This document shows, in pieces, positions 14,901-24,113 of a DNA stretch of 64,000 nt. Each line of letters opens with the position of its first letter. Position 1 is the first letter of the stretch. The DNA is from Volvox africanus (taxonomy: Eukaryota > Chlorophyta > Chlorophyceae > Chlamydomonadales > Volvocaceae), in assembly GCA_030268105.1 (NCBI GenBank), contig BSDZ01000015.1:806001-870000 (forward strand). The letters are read 5' to 3'. Both the position numbers and the translations under genes were made by a program. The notes under the pieces are model-generated. The model searched no databases. It was not told where the DNA came from and was given only the letters and a program-made list of their open reading frames with translations.

Positions 14901-17900
14901 AATAGGGGACATAGTTTTTTTTCCCTCATCCCTATAACTTTTTTAATTTGTTTTAATTCTTCCCAGTCAAATTTTCCTAAATTCATTTCTTTAGAAAAAT
15001 AAACTCTGATTAATAATGATTATTTGGAGGTACGATGTATGATTATTTGGAGGTACCCTATCCTCATACGGGTTAATTACTAGGTTATTCCATGGCTTAT
15101 TGGTATTGCCATAATAGGGCTACTGGTAATTGGCTTTATTATGGTATCAATGCTCCCATCAACCGATAAATGGCAGCTATATGCTATTTACGCATAAAGC
15201 AATGGGCGTAACTATTTTTTTTGTATTGTTAAGGGTTTTATGGCGTTTTGTTGATGTAAAGGCAGAGTTACCGGCTGATTTACCATTATGGCAAAAGTTA
15301 ACTTCTAAGATTACCCATTACCTACTCTATATATTCATGTTTTTGATGCCGGTTAGTGGAATTTTAATGTCGCGTTTTGGAGGACATGAGATAGAAGTTT
15401 TCAATTTATTTGTAATACCGCCACTGGAAAAGGATATAGTTCTAGCTAACTGCTCTCCCCCTTTTTCACAGGTCGATCCCTTAGAATTGTCCAAAAACCA
15501 CAAAGCCGAGCCGAAACCCGGTACTTAGACCCTCGGGTCCTATGCTCTGGGTATCGCAACACCCTGACTATGGACTTCCCGTCTTCCTTTCCCTACCCTC
15601 TCTTTACCCGATACCATCTCCTTCATTCTTTTCCTGAATCTTCAACCCCAACTTCCACTTCCCTACACCACCAGTCTCTGGACCTGAGCCTGTTCCGCTT
15701 TCTGCTCACGGGCGGCATCTCCACGGCTGAGCCGCCCCCCAACCCCTCCGACTGGCTGGCGGACCGCTGCTGGGCCGAGATGGTCCGTCTGGCAGAGCAC
15801 TGGGAGGCCTTCCGCGCTTTGCCCGACGCCTTCCGTGAGGATCCAGGGCCCTGGCGCTCCATGTACGATAGTGCCGACCCCACCCGTGTGCGCTTCCCGG
15901 AGCCCTGGCACTCCAAATTGGATTCGTTCCAGAAACTTCTTATTATCCGGTACGCATCAACACGTATATACAATGGGAGGGCAGCAGTGAGGTGGGGGCC
16001 ACGGGGGAGGGAACATGTGGACTGTAAGGGAGGTGGATGGGGACCAATATGATAGGTGCCGAAGCAGGGATAAGGGGGTGAGAACTGAGTTCACGCTACC
16101 TTCTGGAGCTTCTTTTCCGGCCTGAGGTGTTTGGGACACAACGTAATAATGAAGTGTCCTTACGTTCCCAACCTCCATGCCTTTCTTGATGCTTCCCCTT
16201 GTCGCCTTATATTAGCCTCATCCGACCTGATAAGCTGACGAGCGCCATTCAAAACTACGTTCTGGACACCATGGGCCAGAAGTTCATCGAGCCGCCACCG
16301 TTTGATCTCGACCGCTGCTACCAGGTGAGAGGCATGTCTGAGGGTGCTGCCGCTTCACATTCTCCCATCGCTTCCACCCTGACCCTCCTTTGCCTTCACT
16401 GCCCCTCCGCCCATCACCTTTGATACTAATGACCTGACCTTATATTTGTAATGCATCGTGTGAGTAAGGGATGTTATGTTATATCTGTCTATGTTATACC
16501 TATCTGTGTGGTTAAGTAATGAATAAGTGACGATTATTAATCAATCATATCCAAATCCGGTTTGGGAGTTTTAGATATTAAAATCTTACATTCTCCACAC
16601 ATGTACAGGCACGCGCAGACATGCACACGTATATACACAAGTTCCTGGTAAAAGGAGTATTGTAAACCCTAAGCTAATTGCGGTACTCTTTCTGCCCCGC
16701 TCATCTGCAGGATTCCACTTCCCTCACGCCGCTCATCTTCGTCCTGTCTCCCGGCTCAGATCCCATGTCGGGTCTACTCAAATACGCAGACGTAATGAGG
16801 GTCGGCGTCGAGAGCATCAGTCTCGGGCAAGGCCAAGGTCCCAAGGTGCGCGGCACACACCGGCATGAGCATGTTGGAATGTGCGTCCGTGCCACTCACG
16901 TTCAACAACAACAACAACGCAAAAAGCCTGGGCTGAACCTCGTATCCTCGTCTAAACGCTACTCCGCTCCTGCAGGCCGCACGTTTAATTGAGGCAGCCC
17001 AAGCAAGCGGAGGCTGGGTGGTATTGCAGAATTGCCATCTGGCGGTCAGTTGGATGCCAACCTTGGAGCGGTTGTGCGAGGGATTGTCGCTGGAGAACAC
17101 CTCCCCTGCCTTCCGGTTGTGGCTCACGTCCTATCCATCGCCCGCCTTCCCTGTTAGCGTCTTGCAGAACGGCATCAAAATGACCAACGACCCGCCCAAG
17201 GTGTGTGCATCGATGGTAAAGGGACTAAAGCAAGAGCACAAGATGAATCACAAAGGGAACACGATGGCGCTCGCAGGTTACATTTGCTTCGGTCAGATGG
17301 AATCTTAGGGTCCGCCTTGTGCCTCCACCTTCATATAATTCATAACCAGATAACAAGACAAGCCTCCCATATCCCCCTTTCACCATGCGCCCTCACTAAC
17401 CTTCAACCTGCTTGGCGTCTTCGTTTCTCCCCTCACCTTTGTCGCTTCCCAACTCAGGGGTTGCGTGCCAACCTCCTAGGCTCATACTTGAGCGACCCCG
17501 TCAACGACAGCGCCTTCTTCGAGGGCAGCTCCAGACCGGGGACCTTCAAAAAGCTGCTGTTCGGGCTGTGCTTCTTCCACGCGTTCGTGCAGGTGGGCGG
17601 TTGGGCGGTTGGGCCTGGGTCGTCTCGGTTTATTACACGGATTGATGTGAAGGGTTTTAGGCGGAGGGTGGGCACGGCATGGCATATATACGAGCCGTTG
17701 TTTTAGATAGTACATACTTATGGAAGCATAGTATATATGTGGGTGCATAGGGTATTACGCGCATGACGAGGCATGCAAGCTCATCCAGGCGAACATGGCA
17801 TCCAGAGCATTTCATGCGACACTGTTGTGACTATGGCATATATGCAGGTGTTTTCTTAGCTCCATTCTACGTATTTTCCTCACGGGTGCCTAAGAATCCC

Positions 17901-20900
17901 TTTTACCCCACTCTTTTCTTTTTAACTGCACTCCGCAGGAGCGGCTCAAGTTTGGGCCGCTTGGATGGAACGTGCCCTACCAGTTCTCCGCGCCCGATTT
18001 CGTCATCTCCGCACGCCAACTGCAAATGTTCCTTAACGAAATGCCGCCCGGCGAGGCATCGGCTATTCCGCTGCCAGCACTGCGTTATCTCACCGGCGAG
18101 TGCAACTATGGTGGCCGTGTTACGGACGCACACGACCGGCGCACGCTCATGTCCATCTTGGATATCTTCTACTGTCCCTCGGCGCTCCAGGAGGGATACG
18201 CCTTCTCTCCATCTGGGCGGTACTACGCGCCTCCAGAGGGTCTCGTGGATTCTTACTTGGCGTACATTCGTGGACTGCCTATCCAGGCTGAGCCGGAGGT
18301 GAGTTCATTGAGGTGGAAATATTTATCCGGTATGGAAATTTGCTCGGATGAAGTCTCGTTGCTAGGGTAATGTGGGGAAATAGAAGAGGCATTTTGCAAC
18401 GTTCGTTTTAGGCACAGCAGGGCATGGGCTGGAGAGGGACTAGGCTGCTAAGCCCGTGCATAAGGCTGGTTTCCCAATCCTTTCAGCTCGAAAACCGTCC
18501 TTCCATGCCAACTCGCCTTCCCTCCCCTCCCATCCGTTCACAATGCACCAACACACGTGCACCCTGGCTGACCGGCCTCCTGCCCTGTATATCCCTGTTT
18601 ATCCCCAAATGATCCCCAAACCCTAGGATTGCCGTCTCCTCCCTGACTCCCAAATCTTAAATCTTTAACCCTTCTGCTGCTCAGGTTTTCGGGTTACACG
18701 CCAATGCGGACATCACGAAGGACCAACAGGAGACTGACTTGCTGCTCTCATCGTTGCTGGCTGCCTCCTCCGGCGGTGCCGCGGGTGGGGGTGCCAGCGG
18801 TGGTGTGGCGGCGCGAGATGCGGTGCTGGCAGAGGTGGCGGCGGACATCACAAGCCGCGTGCCGCAGCCTTTCGACATCGAGGCGGTGCGCTTTAAGTAT
18901 CCAGTGGACTATTATGAGTCCATGAATACGGTGCTGTGTCAGGAGCTGGTTCGCTTTAATAGGCTCCTGGAGGTGCGTTGGAAAGGCTGCGTCGGTCTGG
19001 GTCATGGTAAAGAGCGGCCTTCTCAGGGGCGAATTTTAACAGATTCAGAAATCGTTGATTGGGGCAGAGGATCTAATAAATGAGGTCAGTTTTAGGGCTA
19101 TGGGGTCCTGGTGTTTCTGCTATATGAGCAATTATATATCTGTCTGACTTTCTGTCGTCTTCAAATATCTGCCTGCCAAAAATCGCCTCCACAGCATCCA
19201 CAAACACTGATGTTGGTGCTGTTGTTGCTATTCCGACCTCCTTTACTGCGGTTTCGCGACAGGCGATTCACGATAGCCTCGCGGCTCTCCAGAAGGCCCT
19301 TCGCGGTTTGGTACTTATGAGCTCCGACCTGGAAGCGCTAGGTAAATACTGGAATGAAACGATGGACAATTTGTAGTGGGTCTAATGGACGGATGCGTAG
19401 CGCTGATGGAGTAGTAGTATAGCACACACAGCACATGGAGGGAACAGTGCCGGGGCATTCGGATTTGAAGCTGGAGAAGGAAGTCATACCTACATCTGTG
19501 GTCAATGAATCTCTTGTTGCCCCTCTAATGCCGCACTCATCTATCCCATCTTTCCCTTGCCTACCAACGCCCCACATCCATCTCCTATCCCCGTCATCGC
19601 TCCCGACCTCCCTCCCAGGCTCGTCCATGTACGATGGCCGCGTGCCGAAGTTATGGATGGATAAGAGCTACCCATCGCTCAAGCCGTTATCCGCGTTCGT
19701 GGCTGACCTCATTGAACGGTGTCGTATGATGTCAGATTGGGTTGCACATGGACCACCGGCTGTGTTCTGGATCAGCGGCTTCTACTTCACACACGCCTTC
19801 CTCACGGGCGTCAAGCAGAACTACGCTCGCAAGCACCGCATCCCCATTGACACGATCACCTTCAGCTACGCCTGTTTGCCTGGACATGCAGAGCATTATA
19901 AGGCAGGGTAAAGCTTACTACGTTCTTAAAAATCAGCAAGGGAAAAACGCCGTAGGAATAATCGATTCCATCATGCTCAATGAACTTGAACAGCGGACGC
20001 ATTGCCCGGCGAACTGAGCCCATGGCGCTACCAAGAAGGCGGGGGGAGAGAGGGAAGGCTGGGAATAGAGAGAGAGAAATGGTAGGAAGGAACAGCATTT
20101 TGTCCTTCCGCGTCTGCCTGCACTCACTTACCCATCCTCTTGTTTGTCCTTCCGTCCCGTCCTTAGGTGTCTCCGGATGACGGAGCCATCATCAGTGGCA
20201 TGTTTGTGGAGGGCGCTCGTTGGGACCCGGAGATAGGACTGCTGCAGGAGTCACTGCCGAAGGTGCGACGGAGAGGGTAGGCTGTGTTCGGATGGGGATG
20301 GGGATGGGGCAGCGAAGAACGGGCGACAGCGGCAATATAGGAGCGGTGAATGAGTGCTTGGGATGCCAGTCCTCAGGCAAACATTTCAGGCCGCATACAC
20401 AAACCGCATTCTCCTTAGGACCCGGATTCCCAGCAGTCCCCTCCTGCTCTTTGGATACGTATGTTTTGCCAATGCCTTATCGTCAATGTACCCCTCCTCC
20501 CCTTCTCCTTACTGCTTATAGGTCTTGTTCAGCCCCGCACCACTGATGAAGCTATCGCCATGCGACGTGGCCGACCAGACCAGCTTCCCGCATTACGAGT
20601 GTCCTCTGTATCGCACTCCGGAGCGCCGTGGTGTACTGGCGACCACGGGGCACTCAACCAATTTCGTCATGGAGCTTATGATCCCGTCAGACCAGCCTCA
20701 GGTGCGCTTACACGTGCCACCATGCAGCTGCTGCTACGCATGTGCAAGTTCTGTTTTGTACGCATGGTGCTCACTTGGTGTAAAGGGTGGTTGCGGGGTG
20801 GGTCACTGTTGTGTGCGATACCAGTTACGCTTTCCGGCAGGCAAGATTGCTTACCTGCGAATGCTGCTGCTGAGGTCCGTTTCCTTGTCGACTCTTATCG

Positions 20901-20968
20901 CACCGGGGACCCAACAGGATCATTGGATTCGGAGAGGCGTGGCATTCCTTCTGTCGCTGGCCGATTGA
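1..20968 (+). CDS. Axonemal dynein heavy chain, inner-arm (DNAH1/3/7/12-like) type; 5' end outside window
   Basis: This is a motor subunit of a ciliary/flagellar inner dynein arm, hydrolysing ATP to slide axonemal microtubules. The 43 exons carry about 2406 residues plus stop; the missing 5' part would hold the tail, linker, AAA1 and the AAA2 P-loop. Exons: 1-74, 377-436, 628-760, 1000-1097, 1259-1361, 1980-2093, 2601-2744, 2881-2973, 3358-3720, 4104-4481, 4827-4970, 5261-5367, 5949-6156, 6557-6946, 7305-7555, 7748-7946, 8218-8361, 8629-8787, 9196-9315, 9545-9601, 9715-9915, 10056-10208, 10557-10655, 10872-11041, 11393-11579, 11964-12163, 12414-12504, 12735-12902, 13358-13426, 13825-13947, 14266-14469, 15675-15949, 16216-16324, 16711-16845, 16976-17200, 17458-17592, 17939-18298, 18685-18972, 19263-19341, 19619-19902, 20167-20262, 20522-20701, 20918-20968. 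All phases join. The junction after 19902 needs a GC donor and is the weakest. No stop or frameshift interrupts the exons, so the gene looks functional. The single-headed inner-arm assignment comes from remembered AAA4 and C-terminal sequence and is moderate; the dynein identity is certain. Confidence 0.96.
3358..4970 (+). other. Dynein AAA3 module (exons 9-11)
   Basis: Exon 9 carries an intact Walker A, GPTGTGKT, at codons 3601-3624, preceded by an Ala/Gly/Glu-rich low-complexity insert (about 3421-3480) in a loop position. Exon 10 carries the Walker [12 protein letters not shown] and the [14 protein letters not shown] sensor region. AAA3 is a regulatory ATP site in dyneins, and all its motif residues are present here. 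Exon 11 is the helical lid leading to AAA4. Confidence 0.92.
5261..7946 (+). other. Dynein AAA4 module (exons 12-16)
   Basis: Exon 14 contains [12 protein letters not shown], the AAA4 P-loop in which axonemal dyneins usually carry Arg where other P-loops have Lys. The Walker B segment [13 protein letters not shown] follows in the same exon. Exons 15 and 16 continue through NCTTIDWF and the region leading into the stalk ([11 protein letters not shown]). The 3' half of the intron before exon 14 is a long pyrimidine-rich tract. Confidence 0.92.
6345..6556 (+). other. Pyrimidine-rich tract in dynein intron
   Basis: The + strand is almost pure C/T from about 6350 to 6500, and the intron then ends at the TTGCAG acceptor of the AAA4 P-loop exon. 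It probably serves as an extended polypyrimidine tract. Its length exceeds what splicing needs, and such tracts can adopt triplex structures in principle. Confidence 0.5.
8218..10655 (+). other. Dynein stalk coiled coils and microtubule-binding domain (exons 17-23)
   Basis: Exons 17-18 form the outgoing coiled coil CC1, with the family-typical [10 protein letters not shown]. Exons 19-21 form the small globular microtubule-binding tip: [14 protein letters not shown], a NDYWG segment, then [11 protein letters not shown] and [17 protein letters not shown]. Exons 22-23 are the returning coil CC2, rich in Ala, Glu and Lys. The tip is compact and shows no extra flap insert of the kind some outer-arm dyneins have. 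Confidence 0.9.
10872..14469 (+). other. Dynein AAA5 and AAA6 with buttress coil (exons 24-31)
   Basis: Exon 24 begins AAA5 ([19 protein letters not shown]). Exons 25-26 include [19 protein letters not shown] and the [15 protein letters not shown] strand. Exons 27-31 pass through AAA6 and the buttress region, with [18 protein letters not shown] and later [16 protein letters not shown]5 and AAA6 do not bind nucleotide in known dyneins, and no P-loop is seen here. Exon 31 ends at the intron that holds the bacterial-type insertion. Confidence 0.88.
14836..15455. mobile_element. AT-rich foreign insertion inside dynein intron 31 (bacterial-type DNA)
   Basis: Composition switches sharply from mixed host sequence to AT-rich near 14836 and back near 15455. 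The block holds a recognisable bacterial-type cytochrome b561 remnant on the + strand. On the - strand there is a short open stretch (about 14846-14999) with protein-like composition that I cannot name. A 16-base word (gattatttggaggtac) is repeated twice near 15015-15055, a possible local duplication at a junction. I see no transposon ends, so capture at a double-strand break is the simplest mechanism. The flanking splice sites remain usable. Confidence 0.7.
15045..15435 (+). pseudogene. Bacterial-type cytochrome b561 (CybB/YodB-like) fragment, frameshifted
   Basis: Prokaryotic cytochrome b561 is a four-helix di-haem membrane protein that passes electrons from ubiquinol. The matching pieces lie in three frames. 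A first-helix piece (RLFHGLL) is followed by [19 protein letters not shown] in a shifted frame, ending with WQLYAIY. After another shift comes the best piece, [18 protein letters not shown], then [18 protein letters not shown] and a last matching motif MPVSGILMS. Several candidate haem-ligand histidines are visible. At least two frameshifts and the loss of the C-terminus make it a pseudogene. Codon use is strongly A/T-ending, unlike the surrounding exons. An alphaproteobacterial or rickettsial source is inferred from composition and sequence style, not from a search. Confidence 0.72.
15675..20968 (+). other. Dynein C-terminal region (exons 32-43)
   Basis: Exon 32 resumes with FRFLLTGGI after the intron carrying foreign DNA. 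Exon 34 has [13 protein letters not shown] and exon 35 [12 protein letters not shown]. Exon 37 has [13 protein letters not shown], a hallmark of the late motor. Exon 38 contains a Gly/Ala/Ser-rich insert (about 18762-18812). Exons 40-43 form the C-terminal cap, with [24 protein letters not shown] and the terminal [11 protein letters not shown] just before the TGA. No TGTAA signal appears in the first 500 bases after the stop. Confidence 0.9.
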
Positions 20969-23900
20969 CATGGAGGCTTTGGCAGAGCTTGGTGAGCAGA
21001 ACACGGCAGAGTTAATGACGGATCGGGGTGAGGAAACTTTAGTGTCACGCGGAAGGTTGCGGAAGAATGATGGAGTTCAGTAAGGGGTAGAGACACAACT
21101 GATCCACCCCTTAGAAAACATGTCCACTGGCAGGCTTGGCGACGCCTTGAACTCAGGGAGGGTGGCGAGACTAGGCTGGGAGTAACGACAGCTGGCAAAT
21201 GATAGATGCCGGGTTGAGGACGGGACTGGGAAGACTTGTCCACTGCTACTTGATAAAAAAATTCCTGTAGTCTTTTGACCTGCTGTCAAGCTCGTGCTGC
21301 GTCCATGTTTTTTACATGACTGAAAGCTTTTGTGGTTGTGTTGGACCTGGAGGCATTTTGGGGTGTCTGGTTGGCACTGCCTTACGGCTGCCGTACACAG
21401 TGCATGTGTTTAGGCCAGATGGTTCACTCCGTGCCCCCGGGATTGTTTAACTATGTGTATGGCAGGCAAGGTGGTCACCTTGACACATACAGCCATCGTT
21501 AGATGATATTGATCTCAAAACTCAAGCAAGTCCTGCCCCGACGGAATCAGAGCCGACGAGCAGCCTGTCTTGACTTATTTGACGCGATAACTTATATATG
21601 ACTCTGGTGGTGTAGCAGCGCCAAGCAAATGTGATAGCAGAGTTAACCGTCGGAGTGACCATGGATGCACTGACGCACACGTGTCCTGACAGACGTAAGT
21701 CCTTGCCATAGCACCAAGTTCTTTCGTACATATTTCGTATGAATATCGTACGAATAACGCCCCAATGGTGTGACGCCCGAACGATGACAACCCATTTGAT
21801 ATCCTAATGAATGCATCATATGTGGATGATTTCCTTGTTGCGGACAGTCGTCTCTTGTTATATGACACAGTCAGTTATAATAGCCCAATGATATGACAGG
21901 AAAGGGTCTATGGTCTAGACGTAAGGTGCAACTTCGGTAAGAGAACACCTGACAGCGCATTCAGAACCACCGGGTGTCCTTTTGGAGTTTATTTCGCTTG
22001 CATTTCCTCATCTGTGCAAGTTCCCAGCTGTGTACAGGACATACCATCTCGCTATGCAGAGCATGACTCGTGCCACAAGCGACCTATCACCATACACACC
22101 TACTGCCATGAAAACAGTGCAACAGATTAAATGGAAAGATTGGAACTCAGTTGTAAGTCACACCAAAAGCCTTACGTCACCTTGCCCTTCCTGTACTATT
22201 TATCACAAAGTGGTGTATGCATGCATGCACACACTATTTGCCATATGGCAGGTTCTGGCTGACATCAGGATACCCTTCTTATCCCTAATGAATGCAGTCG
22301 CATGTATTAACAGCACATTCTATGCCAGCGCTTCAAATGTGAAAGGATCCAACCAATGCGGTTGATTAACAATCGTCAGTCCCTCTTCTTGATCCTTTCC
22401 ACGATGACCAGCGTTGTTGCGGCAAAATATCTTGAATTACAAGATAAGATAGTGGGTTTGAGTGTCTGACGAGCTCGAGTCAGAGAGTGTGGCGCGTAGA
22501 ACATTGAATGTCATACCCAAGCTCCGATTCACAACTTGCAGTACGAACAGGGCAATACACGTTTAAGAATATCGCTATGTCTTGATGAAAGGAAAGAAAG
22601 CTGGTTAGCCTTCTGTCTGAGGAGTGCTCACCCCGACACATGGCAGTTGAGAATACCGGACACATTGAGGTTTTCCAGCATCGTCCTTACACGAGTAAAT
22701 ACCTTGTCGCTAGCAAAATAAATACCTTTTATTTCTGAAGGCGTTTCTTAACGTGTTTGTTCGCCCGTTCTTTTGACCGTAAAGCTCAAGAGCACCGCCT
22801 TCCGGCCGTCGGAGCTCGCCTTCACAGTGGTGCAAGGGTCGCACGAATGACGTCTTCTTGTCTAGGTATAGTACAGCACAATTATATAATGCATAGTCGC
22901 TCCGCACCTTTATGCGTACAATAGCTGTAAATTTAATTGATTGAACTCTGATGAAACGAGCCAGACGCTTGCATCCTTTTCATTTGTCATCAGGAATAGA
23001 CAGGAAAGCTGAAACAGCCAAATGATTTATGTTAGCAATGCTGGGCGCAAAAAAACGTGTAATTTGCCTAGCCGTATGTAATATCCCCAAAGATATTATC
23101 GTTGGATTCTGCAGCGGGGTGTTTAGACTTATATTTATATCTGTACTTGCGAACGTTAGATACAATAGGCACGAGTGATGATGCAGTTATTACTTGCTGC
23201 TGTGATGCTGTGAGACGGAATAGGGCCAAGTGGCTCCGAGAGTCGTGTCCAAGAGTGCGTTGTACGTTTCTAAGCGCGGAAGTCGAAAACACTTACCTTG
23301 ATTGGACCGGCCGAACTGTTTCAAGTATAGCACGCTCTGTGAGCTGTAGAATTTTTTAAGTCGCGGCTTTCCAGCTCAAGATGCGCTGTCATATATCAGG
23401 ACTTGGTTGGGGTAGGACCACCTTGGCCGCAGGTGGTTCTGACTCCTGGACGCAGATTGGACTTTAGCACGGAATGGGACGAGTTGGGCCGATCGAAACA
23501 TCCTAATTCAAAGGACTGGATGTCCTGCCAGTAATAAATTTAGCTATTATTAAGATTTCTTACGTAACGAATGCCCTAACGGCTCAATCAACAACATCCT
23601 CATGGTAACCGCTTAGTGGCCCCGCTCCGGTCTGATTTCACCACTTCCATGACCATATCAGAACGGACAAAAGGCATTTTTTCAAAGTTGCACTTATAAC
23701 TCGAAGGTAAGTCATTATATCTTAAATAGCGACAGTTAAAGAGCGAACTGAATAGCAGAGCATTCTGCTCTGCTGAATAGTATTATTCATTATTGCCCTT
23801 AATTAGCATTAATATTCATTCCTATATGTAGAATGTATTGGTAGCAATTTCCTCTTTGTTTATGGGAATTTTGAACGTCAAAACGCGGCAAGGCTATGGT

Positions 23901-24113
23901 ACTTAAAGGACTGAAAAGCTATTTTTTACTGGTTCTCGTATCTTGATGTACCCTTGGATTGTTTAAGGTTGTGAGGGCTCGACAATTTACTGCAATAATA
24001 AAGTTTACAGCTTTCCAAGCGTATACTGCATAATTATTAAAAGGCATTTATTCTGAGCAGGTGGGACAGGCGCAGCCAGTTCAAATCTGTTTTTATGCCG
24101 TCAGGGAACTGTC
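20969..24113. other. Intergenic region between dynein and SDR genes
   Basis: This is about 3.1 kb with no ORF that resembles a conserved protein and no clear splice-site framework. It must hold the 3' UTR of the dynein gene and the 5' region of the SDR gene, but neither a TGTAA signal close to the dynein stop nor a convincing TATA box could be assigned. The stretch 23520-24060 is more AT-rich than its surroundings. Confidence 0.5.

Noticed and set aside
14713..14937. 74-codon ORF that runs into the foreign insertion
   Set aside because: It spans the composition change from host to AT-rich DNA, so it is a chance fusion rather than a gene.
22000..22365. 127-codon ORF in the dynein-SDR spacer
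   Set aside because: No family resemblance, no splice framework and ordinary chance length for this region.
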